Positions 1 to 5,770 of a stretch of 8,562 nucleotides of DNA are shown one piece after another. Position 1 is the stretch's first letter; each line of letters opens with the position of its first letter. The stretch is from Planctomycetia bacterium (lineage in GTDB: Bacteria > Planctomycetota > UBA11346): contig SYDV01000435.1 in assembly GCA_005801395.1 (NCBI GenBank), positions 1-8,562 of the forward strand, in the 5' to 3' direction. The notes below the pieces were generated by a model. It saw only the letters and a list, made by a program, of their open reading frames with translations, was not told the DNA's origin and did no database searches. Both the position numbers and the translations under genes were made by a program.

Positions 1-165
1 GAAATGTACGACACCTGGTATAAAATGACGGTGATGTTGCAGTCAGGACTGAACATTCGGCCCGTCATTACCCATCGCCTTCCATTTGCCGACTTTCATC
101 AAGGTTTTGCCGCCATGCGCGGTGGCGATTGTGGGAAAGTCGTTTTAACTTGGGCCGAAGGGTAA
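1..165 (+). CDS. tdh: L-threonine 3-dehydrogenase, C-terminal 54 residues (gene enters from the left edge)
   Basis: Zinc-dependent, NAD-using MDR-family enzyme of the cytoplasm. It oxidises L-threonine to 2-amino-3-ketobutyrate, the first step of threonine breakdown to glycine and acetyl-CoA. Only the C-terminus is present, beginning EMYDTWYKM and continuing with LQSGLNI, PVITHRLPFADF, FAAMR and GKVVLTW before TAA at 163-165. This closely follows the tail I remember for E. coli Tdh (ETWYKM, QSGL, ITHRF, FDAMRSG, GKVILSW). The catalytic and zinc-binding residues lie outside the window. The next gene, kbl, starts 3 bases after the stop, so the two are almost certainly co-transcribed. The order tdh-kbl is the reverse of the kbl-tdh order in E. 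coli. The immediate kbl context makes the identification firmer than 54 residues alone would. Confidence 0.9.
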   Translation, partial: EMYDTWYKMTVMLQSGLNIRPVITHRLPFADFHQGFAAMRGGDCGKVVLTWAEG

Positions 166-168
166 ATT

Positions 169-1356
169 ATGTACGCACGTTTCGAAGCCCATCTCGCCAA
201 AGAATTGTCCGCCATCGCTGATGCCGGGCTGCGAAAAAACGAACGCATTATTACCACTACGCAACAAGCACGCATTGCGACGACCAAACGCGATGGCGTG
301 CTGAATCTTTGCGCCAATAATTATTTGGGATTAGCCAATCATCCACTCGTACTCAACGCCGCTCGAGAAGGATTAGAACGCTGGGGTTACGGCATGGCCT
401 CTGTGCGTTTTATTTGCGGAACGCAACAAGTGCACAAGGATTTAGAACAAGCCGTCAGCCGTTTCCTCGGTACCGATGACACCATTTTGTACTCATCCTG
501 CTTTGACGCGAACGGTGGATTATTCGAAACTATCCTTGGCGCCGAAGACGCGATAATTAGCGATCAACTCAATCACGCATCTATCATTGATGGCGTACGA
601 CTATGCAAAGCGAAACGATTCCGTTATGCCAATAATAATATGACGGAACTGGAAGACGCGCTGAAGGCCGCATCCGATGCACGTTTTCGTTTGATCGCCA
701 CTGACGGTGTCTTTTCTATGGATGGCACCATCGCTAACCTGCCCGCGATTTGTGATCTAGCCGACAAATACGACGCACTCATCATGATTGATGATTCACA
801 TGCCACTGGCTTTTACGGTCCAACGGGACGCGGCACAGCGGAATACCACGGCGTACAATCGCGCATCGACATGATCACCAGCACCTTGGGGAAAGCCTTA
901 GGTGGTGCCAGCGGTGGATTTACCACGGGACGCAAAGCGATTATTGATTTGCTGCGTCAACGCAGTCGCACGTATTTATTTTCCAACACTCTCGCCCCAA
1001 TTATCGCCCACACCACGCTACGGGTGCTCGAACACTTGAGTTCCTCAAACGCCTTACGCGATAAACTAGCCCGCAATATCGCTCATTTCCGTAAGGGGAT
1101 GAGTGACCGTGGTTTTACCATTCGCCCAGGTGATCACCCGATTGTCCCCATCATGATTGGCGATGCGCCCCGCGCCGCCGCCATGGCAGAAAAATTATTG
1201 GCTATGGGAATTTACGTGGTCAGTTTTTCTTATCCGGTTGTTCCCCACGACACGGCGCGCATTCGCGTACAGGTTTCCGCCGGGCATAGCACCGATGATT
1301 TAGATTTGGCGATGAATGCGTTTGCTGAGGTACAACGGCAATTATTAAGCGCTTAA
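169..1356 (+). CDS. kbl: Glycine C-acetyltransferase (2-amino-3-ketobutyrate CoA ligase)
   Basis: PLP-dependent alpha-oxoamine synthase, fold type I, cytoplasmic. It cleaves 2-amino-3-ketobutyrate with CoA to give glycine and acetyl-CoA, acting directly on the unstable product of Tdh. Visible hallmarks are the N-terminal [11 protein letters not shown] (about 49-59), [11 protein letters not shown] (76-86), His136 in NHASIIDG (expected to stack on PLP), IDDSHATG with Asp208 (contacts the pyridine nitrogen), and the Schiff-base Lys242 in [13 protein letters not shown]. The length of 395 residues matches the family (about 398 in E. coli), and the start fits the E. coli pattern of a short N-terminal helix. 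GAAGGG at 157-162, inside the end of tdh, can serve as a Shine-Dalgarno about 6 bases before the ATG. It forms the tdh-kbl operon. Nothing appears broken. Other alpha-oxoamine synthases such as BioF are less likely because of the tdh neighbour. Confidence 0.96.
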   Translation: MYARFEAHLAKELSAIADAGLRKNERIITTTQQARIATTKRDGVLNLCANNYLGLANHPLVLNAAREGLERWGYGMASVRFICGTQQVHKDLEQAVSRFLGTDDTILYSSCFDANGGLFETILGAEDAIISDQLNHASIIDGVRLCKAKRFRYANNNMTELEDALKAASDARFRLIATDGVFSMDGTIANLPAICDLADKYDALIMIDDSHATGFYGPTGRGTAEYHGVQSRIDMITSTLGKALGGASGGFTTGRKAIIDLLRQRSRTYLFSNTLAPIIAHTTLRVLEHLSSSNALRDKLARNIAHFRKGMSDRGFTIRPGDHPIVPIMIGDAPRAAAMAEKLLAMGIYVVSFSYPVVPHDTARIRVQVSAGHSTDDLDLAMNAFAEVQRQLLSA

Positions 1357-1377
1357 CGAAAACACCTCACACGCAAA

Positions 1378-2187
1378 TTATATCGCTGCCTGTGACAGGG
1401 CTTTTTTAATGGCCGCGAATGAAAATCCCTTGGTTTGCAGTCGACGAGTAATGATTTGTGCGTCCACGTTTCTCCGTCGCAATTTGGCAACGGCCAACGC
1501 CAAATTGGTATCGTCTCCCTCTTCTGCAAATAGCTCGGTCAATGCCGCATCAACTAATGGCGCATCAGCTGGGCGTTCTGCTAATTTACTGCGAATAGCC
1601 GAACGTGACAGGCCTTTACGTTTTAGTTGAGTGGCTTTTCGCATCAACACTTCCGGCACCCACATACTGCCATTATTTTCCACACAGGTTTGCAGACAGC
1701 GTTTTATCGTGTCGCTTTCAAATTTCCGCTGACTAAGTTTCGCTTGGATAAATTGGACATTGCGACCTTGGCCACGCATGCGCTCCACCAATTCCATGGC
1801 CCGAACGTCATCGTTAAGGTGTTCCTGTACCCGCGCCATCACTAATTCAACCAGCGCCTGATTCGCCGATTTCACCATTAATTGAGCGCGCAATTTGTTC
1901 GTCGATGGCTGATACCGCACACGATATTGATGAGCATAAGCCGCCAGTCGTTCTTCGTCTTGGTAATAGTGAGTCACCTTCGCCTTGCGCTCATTGTCGC
2001 GCGCTCTTCGCGTTGTGGGCGTCTCTGTTTGTCGTAACAACGCCGTTTGGTCGCACTGTTTTTTTAACTGATCCCAATAGCGTTGAAATTCGTCTCGGTC
2101 CGCAAAATTCGTCCGGCCCCGACGGAGGTTGATAAAACCTTCGAGATTCGCGAGCGCCGTTGTTTGTCGATCCGAAAGAACGTACAT
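1378..2187 (-). CDS. RecX-family protein with an extended N-terminus
   Basis: 269 residues, very basic and helical, with no signal peptide or membrane segment. The part from about residue 85 onward reads as RecX three-helix modules. The first carries YRVRYQPSTNKLRAQL, LNDDVRAMELVERMR and FIQAKLSQRKFESDTI. The second carries LMRKATQLKRKGLSRSAIRSKL. The third carries LAVAKLRRRNVDAQIITRRL and TKGFSFAAIKKAL. Characterised RecX proteins bind RecA filaments and inhibit or modulate recombination and SOS activity in the cytoplasm. That role is inferred here, because recA is not in the window and the similarity is by pattern only. About 80 residues at the N-terminus, rich in Arg, Gln and Thr, have no counterpart I recognise, and the total exceeds the usual 150-200 (or about 260 in Firmicutes). 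No Shine-Dalgarno precedes the ATG, so the true start could be further in. It converges on kbl with a 21-base gap. Confidence 0.72.
   Translation of the reverse strand: MYVLSDRQTTALANLEGFINLRRGRTNFADRDEFQRYWDQLKKQCDQTALLRQTETPTTRRARDNERKAKVTHYYQDEERLAAYAHQYRVRYQPSTNKLRAQLMVKSANQALVELVMARVQEHLNDDVRAMELVERMRGQGRNVQFIQAKLSQRKFESDTIKRCLQTCVENNGSMWVPEVLMRKATQLKRKGLSRSAIRSKLAERPADAPLVDAALTELFAEEGDDTNLALAVAKLRRRNVDAQIITRRLQTKGFSFAAIKKALSQAAI
1388..1407 (+). terminator. Probable intrinsic terminator of the tdh-kbl operon, inside the convergent RecX-like gene
   Basis: GCCTG (1388-1392) pairs around a TGA loop with CAGGGC (1396-1401), leaving one bulged G, and is followed at once by six T residues (1402-1407). 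It lies about 30 bases after the kbl stop, on the correct strand. It overlaps the last codons of the oppositely oriented RecX-like gene. The stem is short, so termination may be partial. Confidence 0.5.
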
Positions 2188-2189
2188 GT

Positions 2190-2210
2190 TAACTGACTTT
2201 GCTAACTGAC
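2190..2210. repeat. Two direct copies of TAACTGAC just upstream of the RecX-like start codon
   Basis: TAACTGAC occurs at 2190-2197 and again at 2203-2210, 13 bases apart, within 25 bases of the ATG of the RecX-like gene (start at 2187). On the gene's own strand it reads GTCAGTTA twice. The position suits an operator or a slipped duplication. No LexA-type box is visible. Function is unproven. Confidence 0.45.
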
Positions 2211-2218
2211 ATAAAAGT

Positions 2219-2280
2219 CACGGAGATGGCCAAGTCGGAAGATGTTGATTTACAAAAATCATTTGTGGCCATCTCCCGTG
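2219..2280. repeat. Imperfect inverted repeat at the 3' end of the AT-rich orphan gene
   Basis: CACGGAGATGGCC (2219-2231) is the reverse complement of GGCCATCTCCCGTG (2267-2280) apart from one extra C. This makes a 13-bp stem with a single bulge and a 35-base loop. Inside the loop, GATTT (2247-2251) and AAATC (2256-2260) can form a second small hairpin. The right arm encodes the last codons of the orphan gene and the left arm lies beyond its stop. It could act as a transcription end signal between this gene and the RecX-like gene on the same strand. It has no T-run, so an end or footprint of a mobile unit is an alternative. Confidence 0.6.
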
Positions 2281-2765
2281 TAGTGACTGGTTAGACTCGA
2301 ATTTAGCAGTCTGTTTTTAAGTTCAAATATGGCTTCAAGTATTTGATTTTCAGTGACATAGCCATTTTCCAAACATCCATCATCGATGTAGTGATCAACT
2401 GTATAAATGAGACGTTGGATTTCATCTGGTATTTGTTCTCTATAGTTCATAAGGAAACTGAATGTTGCGTTGCGGATTATCCAGAAATCATCGTTGTTGT
2501 TCACGCTTTCTAGTATTTTTAACAGTGAAAGGTATCTATTGGCAATTGTTGGCGACGAATTGCAGAATGAATATATGCAACTGCGGATTTCGTCGTTCGT
2601 GCGTTCCGCCATCAAAGATAATTCAATTATTTCATATGGGGGTTGGTCAAATTCACATATAATCTTATCGCAATATTTTATGGCGGACGATTTGTTGAAT
2701 ACGCAATATTCAATGTCAGAACACCATTGCATTAGTTCGCAGATTATTGAGGAAGGGTCTAACAT
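2259..2765 (-). CDS. Hypothetical AT-rich orphan protein, about 168 residues, possibly acquired
   Basis: I do not recognise this protein. The chosen start (MLDPSSIICELMQWC) has GGAAG 7 bases upstream (2773-2777). The frame stays open upstream to 2915, but that stretch is GC-rich and reads unlike protein. The product appears cytoplasmic and mostly helical, with no signal peptide or membrane span. It is rich in Ile, Asn and Asp and has eight Cys scattered through it (for example QWC, EYC, KYC, SCIYSFC, DDGC), not in zinc-finger spacing. Its second half (FWIIRNATFSFLMNYREQIPD and following) looks like a compact helical domain. Sampled lines run about 33-37% G+C against roughly 43-58% in the neighbours, and codon choice favours A/T endings. 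This suggests recent transfer. Size and composition resemble stand-alone immunity proteins of polymorphic toxin systems, but no toxin gene is visible and that is only a guess. Confidence 0.65.
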   Translation of the reverse strand: MLDPSSIICELMQWCSDIEYCVFNKSSAIKYCDKIICEFDQPPYEIIELSLMAERTNDEIRSCIYSFCNSSPTIANRYLSLLKILESVNNNDDFWIIRNATFSFLMNYREQIPDEIQRLIYTVDHYIDDGCLENGYVTENQILEAIFELKNRLLNSSLTSHYTGDGHK

Positions 2766-2983
2766 GGTTTGTCTTCCGCTGCCCATACGCTGATCTCGCC
2801 TGAGATCGACTAGCTTGCCATGATCAGATTTACCAAGTGCACTGCAATTGCCGCCCAGGCAACCAATGCCAGTTGGGACCGGGCCGGCAACATCGGCTGG
2901 TAGCGAAACACCCAACTCCCTGTGGTTGAGCTATTTGCGGTCGACGACTTGCACCCGGCCCATGCGCGGCACCATGCCGCCCC
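2766..2983. other. GC-rich divergent spacer between the orphan gene and purM
   Basis: The 218 bases separate two divergent genes and should hold both promoters. A perfect palindrome, GATCTCGCCTGAGATC (2792-2807, 6-bp arms with a 4-base centre), lies 27 bases upstream of the orphan gene's start and could be an operator. Composition switches sharply from the AT-rich gene to GC-rich sequence at about 2840-2980. Short open frames cross the region on both strands but resemble no family I know. No clear -35/-10 pair was found. Confidence 0.4.
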
Positions 2984-4201
2984 ATGAGCACGCAACGTCA
3001 CGACGCCCGCTACCAATCTCGCGGAGTCTCCGCCGGTAAAGAAGAGGTCCACGCCGCGATCTCGCGCCAAGACGCGGGACTGTTTCCTGGGGCGTTTTGC
3101 AAAATCGTACCGGATGACTTAACGGGTGAGGCCGATTGCTGTTTGATCATGCACGCAGACGGCGCTGGCACCAAAGCGTCGCTCGCCTATTTGGCCTCGC
3201 GAGAAAATTATGGCACGCCAACTTTAGCCCTGACCTGGGCAGGCATCGCACAAGATAGTTTGATCATGAATTTAGATGACATCGCCTGCGTTGGTTCCAT
3301 CGGGCCGTACATGATTTCCAACACCATTGGTCGGAATGCCAAGCGCATCCCTGGGGAAATTATTGCCGCCGTTGTTAATGGCTACCAAGCGGTTTGCGAT
3401 TTATTAGCCAAATTTAATATTCCCTGTCGCCTGACTGGCGGGGAAACCGCCGATGTCGGCGACTTAGTACGTACCATTATTATCGACAGTACGGTCATGT
3501 CGCGACTGCGCCGCGATCGCGTCATTGATGCCGGACGTATGGCTCCAGGAGATGTCATTGTTGGATTTAGTTCGACCGGCCAAGCCGTGTGGGAAACCCG
3601 TCCAAATTCTGGCATGGGTTCCAACGGATTAACCAGTGCTCGACATGATTTATTGGGCAGTGACTACCGCGCTAAATATCCAGAGACCTATGCCCCAGAA
3701 GTTAAAAGTGATTTAGTCTACTGTGGCCCCTATAAATTAAGCGACCCCCTTCCAGGGGACAGCATGACCATTGGACAAGCCTTATTATCACCAACCCGCA
3801 CTTATTTACCGCTCATCAAACGCTTACTCGAAACGGTTCCCCACCACGATCTCCACGGGTTGATCCACTGTTCCGGGGGCGGACAAAGCAAAATTGTGAA
3901 ATTTGGCGGACTCGGTCGCAAAAACGGAAATCGTTACATTAAAGATAACTGTTTTCCGGTCCCTCCCCTATTCGCCGCAATTCAGCAAGCCACCGGCATG
4001 GGTTGGGCGGAAATGTATTCCGTGTACAATATGGGACATCGTTTAGAAGCCACCGTCCCGAGTCATGCCGTCGATGCCTGTTTATCCGCCGCGCGCGAAT
4101 TCCGCATTGACGCCCAGGTGGTTGGACGCGTAGAAAGCCGCGATGAACCAGGCAATGAAGTAGTGGTTAAATCCCCGCACGGAACGTTTCAATATCGCTA
4201 A
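2984..4201 (+). CDS. purM: Phosphoribosylformylglycinamidine cyclo-ligase (AIR synthetase), Bacteroidetes-like variant
   Basis: ATP-dependent closure of formylglycinamidine ribonucleotide to aminoimidazole ribonucleotide, the fifth step of de novo purine synthesis, in the cytoplasm as a dimer. Motifs in order are RGVSAGKEEVHAAI (13-26), HADGAGTK (57-64, the DGxGTK loop), MNLDD (95-99), GGETADVGD (152-160), GMGSNGLTSAR (210-220, the SNG loop) and HCSGGGQSK (295-303). The wording of these motifs, including DVGD where classical PurM has EMPG, and the length of 405 residues match the 'AIR synthase-related' form I know from Bacteroidetes, not the roughly 345-residue proteobacterial form. The start is chosen because MSTQRHDARYQSRGVS aligns with that family's N-terminus. 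No Shine-Dalgarno is visible. No other purine genes adjoin it, so it appears to be transcribed alone or with the following gene, 123 bases downstream. No key residue seems lost. Confidence 0.88.
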   Translation: MSTQRHDARYQSRGVSAGKEEVHAAISRQDAGLFPGAFCKIVPDDLTGEADCCLIMHADGAGTKASLAYLASRENYGTPTLALTWAGIAQDSLIMNLDDIACVGSIGPYMISNTIGRNAKRIPGEIIAAVVNGYQAVCDLLAKFNIPCRLTGGETADVGDLVRTIIIDSTVMSRLRRDRVIDAGRMAPGDVIVGFSSTGQAVWETRPNSGMGSNGLTSARHDLLGSDYRAKYPETYAPEVKSDLVYCGPYKLSDPLPGDSMTIGQALLSPTRTYLPLIKRLLETVPHHDLHGLIHCSGGGQSKIVKFGGLGRKNGNRYIKDNCFPVPPLFAAIQQATGMGWAEMYSVYNMGHRLEATVPSHAVDACLSAAREFRIDAQVVGRVESRDEPGNEVVVKSPHGTFQYR

Positions 4202-4248
4202 ATAATTATCTATCAAAAATCCAATCCCACCTCCGTCAAAATAAATCA

Positions 4249-4318
4249 GACATCGGACATCGGACATCGAACATCGGACATCAGACATCGGACATCGGAC
4301 ATCGGACATCGGACATAT
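4249..4318. repeat. Tandem array of the 7-base unit GACATCG, ten units
   Basis: Consecutive heptamers run from 4249 without spacers. Seven are exact GACATCG, unit four is AACATCG, unit five is GACATCA, and the last (4312-4318) has decayed to GACATAT. The array ends 6 bases before the ATG of the phosphodiesterase gene and fills over half of the 123-base gap after purM. It therefore replaces the place where a Shine-Dalgarno or promoter would be expected. Copy-number change by slippage would alter spacing but not a reading frame. Confidence 0.95.
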
Positions 4319-4324
4319 CTCAAT

Positions 4325-5689
4325 ATGAAACCCCTCGTCATTATTGACTGCGTTGGCCTAACTCCCGCTCATTTGGGCAGCGACACGCCACATTTATCGC
4401 GACTCGCCAGCGAGGGTTTTGCCACAGCGATGACCGGTGTGATCCCAGCGGTAACGACCACGGCACAATCATCGATGATTACCGGAGTCCTCCCGCAAGA
4501 ACACGGCATAGTAGCCAATGGTTGGTATTTCCGTGAACTAGGAGAAGTGTGGTTATGGCGGCAAAGTCAGCGTCTAGTCCAAGCGCCAAGTATGTGGGAA
4601 ATAGCACGACGCAATAAACCTGATCTTAAAGTGCTCAAACATTTTTGGTGGTACGCGATGAATACGGATGTGACAGCCACCGTCACACCGCGCCCAGTCT
4701 ATCACCAAGACGGTGCGAAAAGCCCTGATTTTTACGCCTGTCCAGGCGAAATTAAACAAGCCATTTTACAGCGTCATGGTGAATTCCCTTTATTCCAATT
4801 TTGGGGGCCAACCGCAGCGATAGAATCCACTCGCTGGATTGCGGAAAGTTTCGGCACCGTACTCAACCATGTGCAACCTGATTTGTCCTTATGTTATCTG
4901 CCACATTTAGACTATGATTTACAACGCTTTGGTCCCACTGGCCCACATTTGGCGGAGAATTTGCGCGCACTGGATACCGAAGCCGGTAAAGTCATTGCCG
5001 CTGCGAAAGCCCGTGGCGCAACCGTCCTGGTCGTTAGCGAATACGGTATTGAGCGCACCGACAAGGCGGTGTTTATAAATCGCGCCCTGCGAGCAGCGGG
5101 CTTGCTCGAAGTCACCGTTAATGCGACGGGGGAATTATTAGATCCCGGCGCTAGTCGTGCCTTTGCCGTGTGCGATCACCAATTAGCTCACATTTATTGT
5201 CGTGACGACATTGCCGCAGGAGAAGCGGCGACCATCATTGCCGGACTCGAAGGCGTTGAGCGAACGTATTGCGGCAGTGAACGACGGGAATTAGGACTCG
5301 ATCATGTGCGTTCTGGCGAAGTTGTCGCATTGTGTGCGCAAGGCGCGTGGTTCGCTTACGATTATTGGTTGGATGAAGCGCTCAAACCTGATTTCGCTCA
5401 GTGTGTCGAAATTCATAAAAAACCTGGCTACGATCCACGTGAATTACTATTCGATCCGGCGGGCGGAAAAATGCGCGCCGGTTTAGCATTGCTGAAAAAG
5501 AAACTCGGCATGCGTTACCTCATGAATGCTATTTCCTTAGAAACCAGCTTAGTCAAAGGCAGTCATGGTCGTCCACCAGCGCGGCCCGAAGATGGACCAA
5601 TCCTCATTTGTTCCGATTCAACATGGGCTAAACCTGATTGGTCGATGCTAGATATCTGTCCAGCCGCCGTGCGGCATTTGACATCTTAA
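4325..5689 (+). CDS. Alkaline-phosphatase-superfamily phosphodiesterase / nucleotide pyrophosphatase, EboF-like
   Basis: 454 residues, with no signal peptide and therefore probably cytoplasmic. The fold is that of type I phosphodiesterases/NPPs: metal-ligand Asp8 in VIIDCVGL, the nucleophile region PAVTTTAQSSMITG (41-54, nucleophile probably Thr44), GVLPQEHGIVANGW (54-67), LPHLDYDLQRFGP (192-204, Asp196 as ligand), SEYGI (238-242), and DHQLAHIY (284-291). The C-terminal half carries AWFAYDYWLD (341-350), KKPGYDP (365-371) and VKGSHGRP (410-417). Compared with classical NPPs, the second-site His is Gln200 and the DHG motif is EYG (239-241). I recall both changes as normal in the subfamily that includes EboF of the ebo cluster (export or modification of prenylated metabolites), but the substrate is unknown. 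No other ebo gene is next to it. The start fits the family N-terminus, though no Shine-Dalgarno exists; a heptamer repeat ends 6 bases upstream. Confidence 0.82.
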   Translation: MKPLVIIDCVGLTPAHLGSDTPHLSRLASEGFATAMTGVIPAVTTTAQSSMITGVLPQEHGIVANGWYFRELGEVWLWRQSQRLVQAPSMWEIARRNKPDLKVLKHFWWYAMNTDVTATVTPRPVYHQDGAKSPDFYACPGEIKQAILQRHGEFPLFQFWGPTAAIESTRWIAESFGTVLNHVQPDLSLCYLPHLDYDLQRFGPTGPHLAENLRALDTEAGKVIAAAKARGATVLVVSEYGIERTDKAVFINRALRAAGLLEVTVNATGELLDPGASRAFAVCDHQLAHIYCRDDIAAGEAATIIAGLEGVERTYCGSERRELGLDHVRSGEVVALCAQGAWFAYDYWLDEALKPDFAQCVEIHKKPGYDPRELLFDPAGGKMRAGLALLKKKLGMRYLMNAISLETSLVKGSHGRPPARPEDGPILICSDSTWAKPDWSMLDICPAAVRHLTS

Positions 5690-5709
5690 ACTAGCGCGTC
5701 TATCACTTC

Positions 5710-5727
5710 GGAATAATTTTTTATTCC
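5710..5727. terminator. Weak AT-rich hairpin between convergent genes
   Basis: GGAATAA (5710-5716) and TTATTCC (5721-5727) form a perfect 7-bp stem with a TTTT loop, 20 bases after the phosphodiesterase stop. It is symmetric, so it could serve either strand. The stem is mostly A-T and no T-run follows, so the call is tentative. Confidence 0.3.
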
Positions 5728-5735
5728 CACTAAAG

Positions 5736-5770
5736 AGAGAAAAGGACCGAACCTTGTTTTACGGGGTTCG
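5736..5770 (-). terminator. Possible terminator of the sigma-like/LamG gene
   Basis: CGAACC (5748-5753) and GGTTCG (5765-5770) pair across an 11-base loop and overlap the stop codon (5759-5761). Read on the - strand, the stem is followed by a T-rich tract, GTCCTTTTCTCTC. It is short and the tract is interrupted, so termination may need the adjoining AT hairpin. Confidence 0.3.

Noticed and set aside
1345..1356. TTAAGCGCTTAA palindrome at the end of kbl
   Set aside because: It is coding sequence ending in the stop codon, and once a loop is allowed only about 4 bp remain, too weak for a terminator.
2188..2231. LexA/SOS box ahead of the RecX-like gene
   Set aside because: No CTGT-N8-ACAG or GAAC-N4-GTTC type pattern is present; only the TAACTGAC direct repeats are seen.
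2766..2915. N-terminal extension of the orphan gene to an upstream ATG at 2915
   Set aside because: The added 50 residues are GC-rich and Gly/Pro-rich, unlike the AT-rich remainder, and the internal ATG at 2765 has GGAAG 7 bases upstream.
2810..3070. 86-codon frame on the - strand with a hydrophobic C-terminus
   Set aside because: It overlaps the start of purM in antisense, has no recognised family, and has no ribosome site. It is kept only as a possible remnant in the findings.
4082..4309. Open frame on the - strand with a repeated SDVRC motif
   Set aside because: The periodic peptide is simply translation of the GACATCG heptamer array (7 residues per three units), and the rest is antisense to purM.
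4249..4318. Tandem repeats as a CRISPR array
   Set aside because: The units are 7 bases with no spacers, which is a simple tandem repeat.
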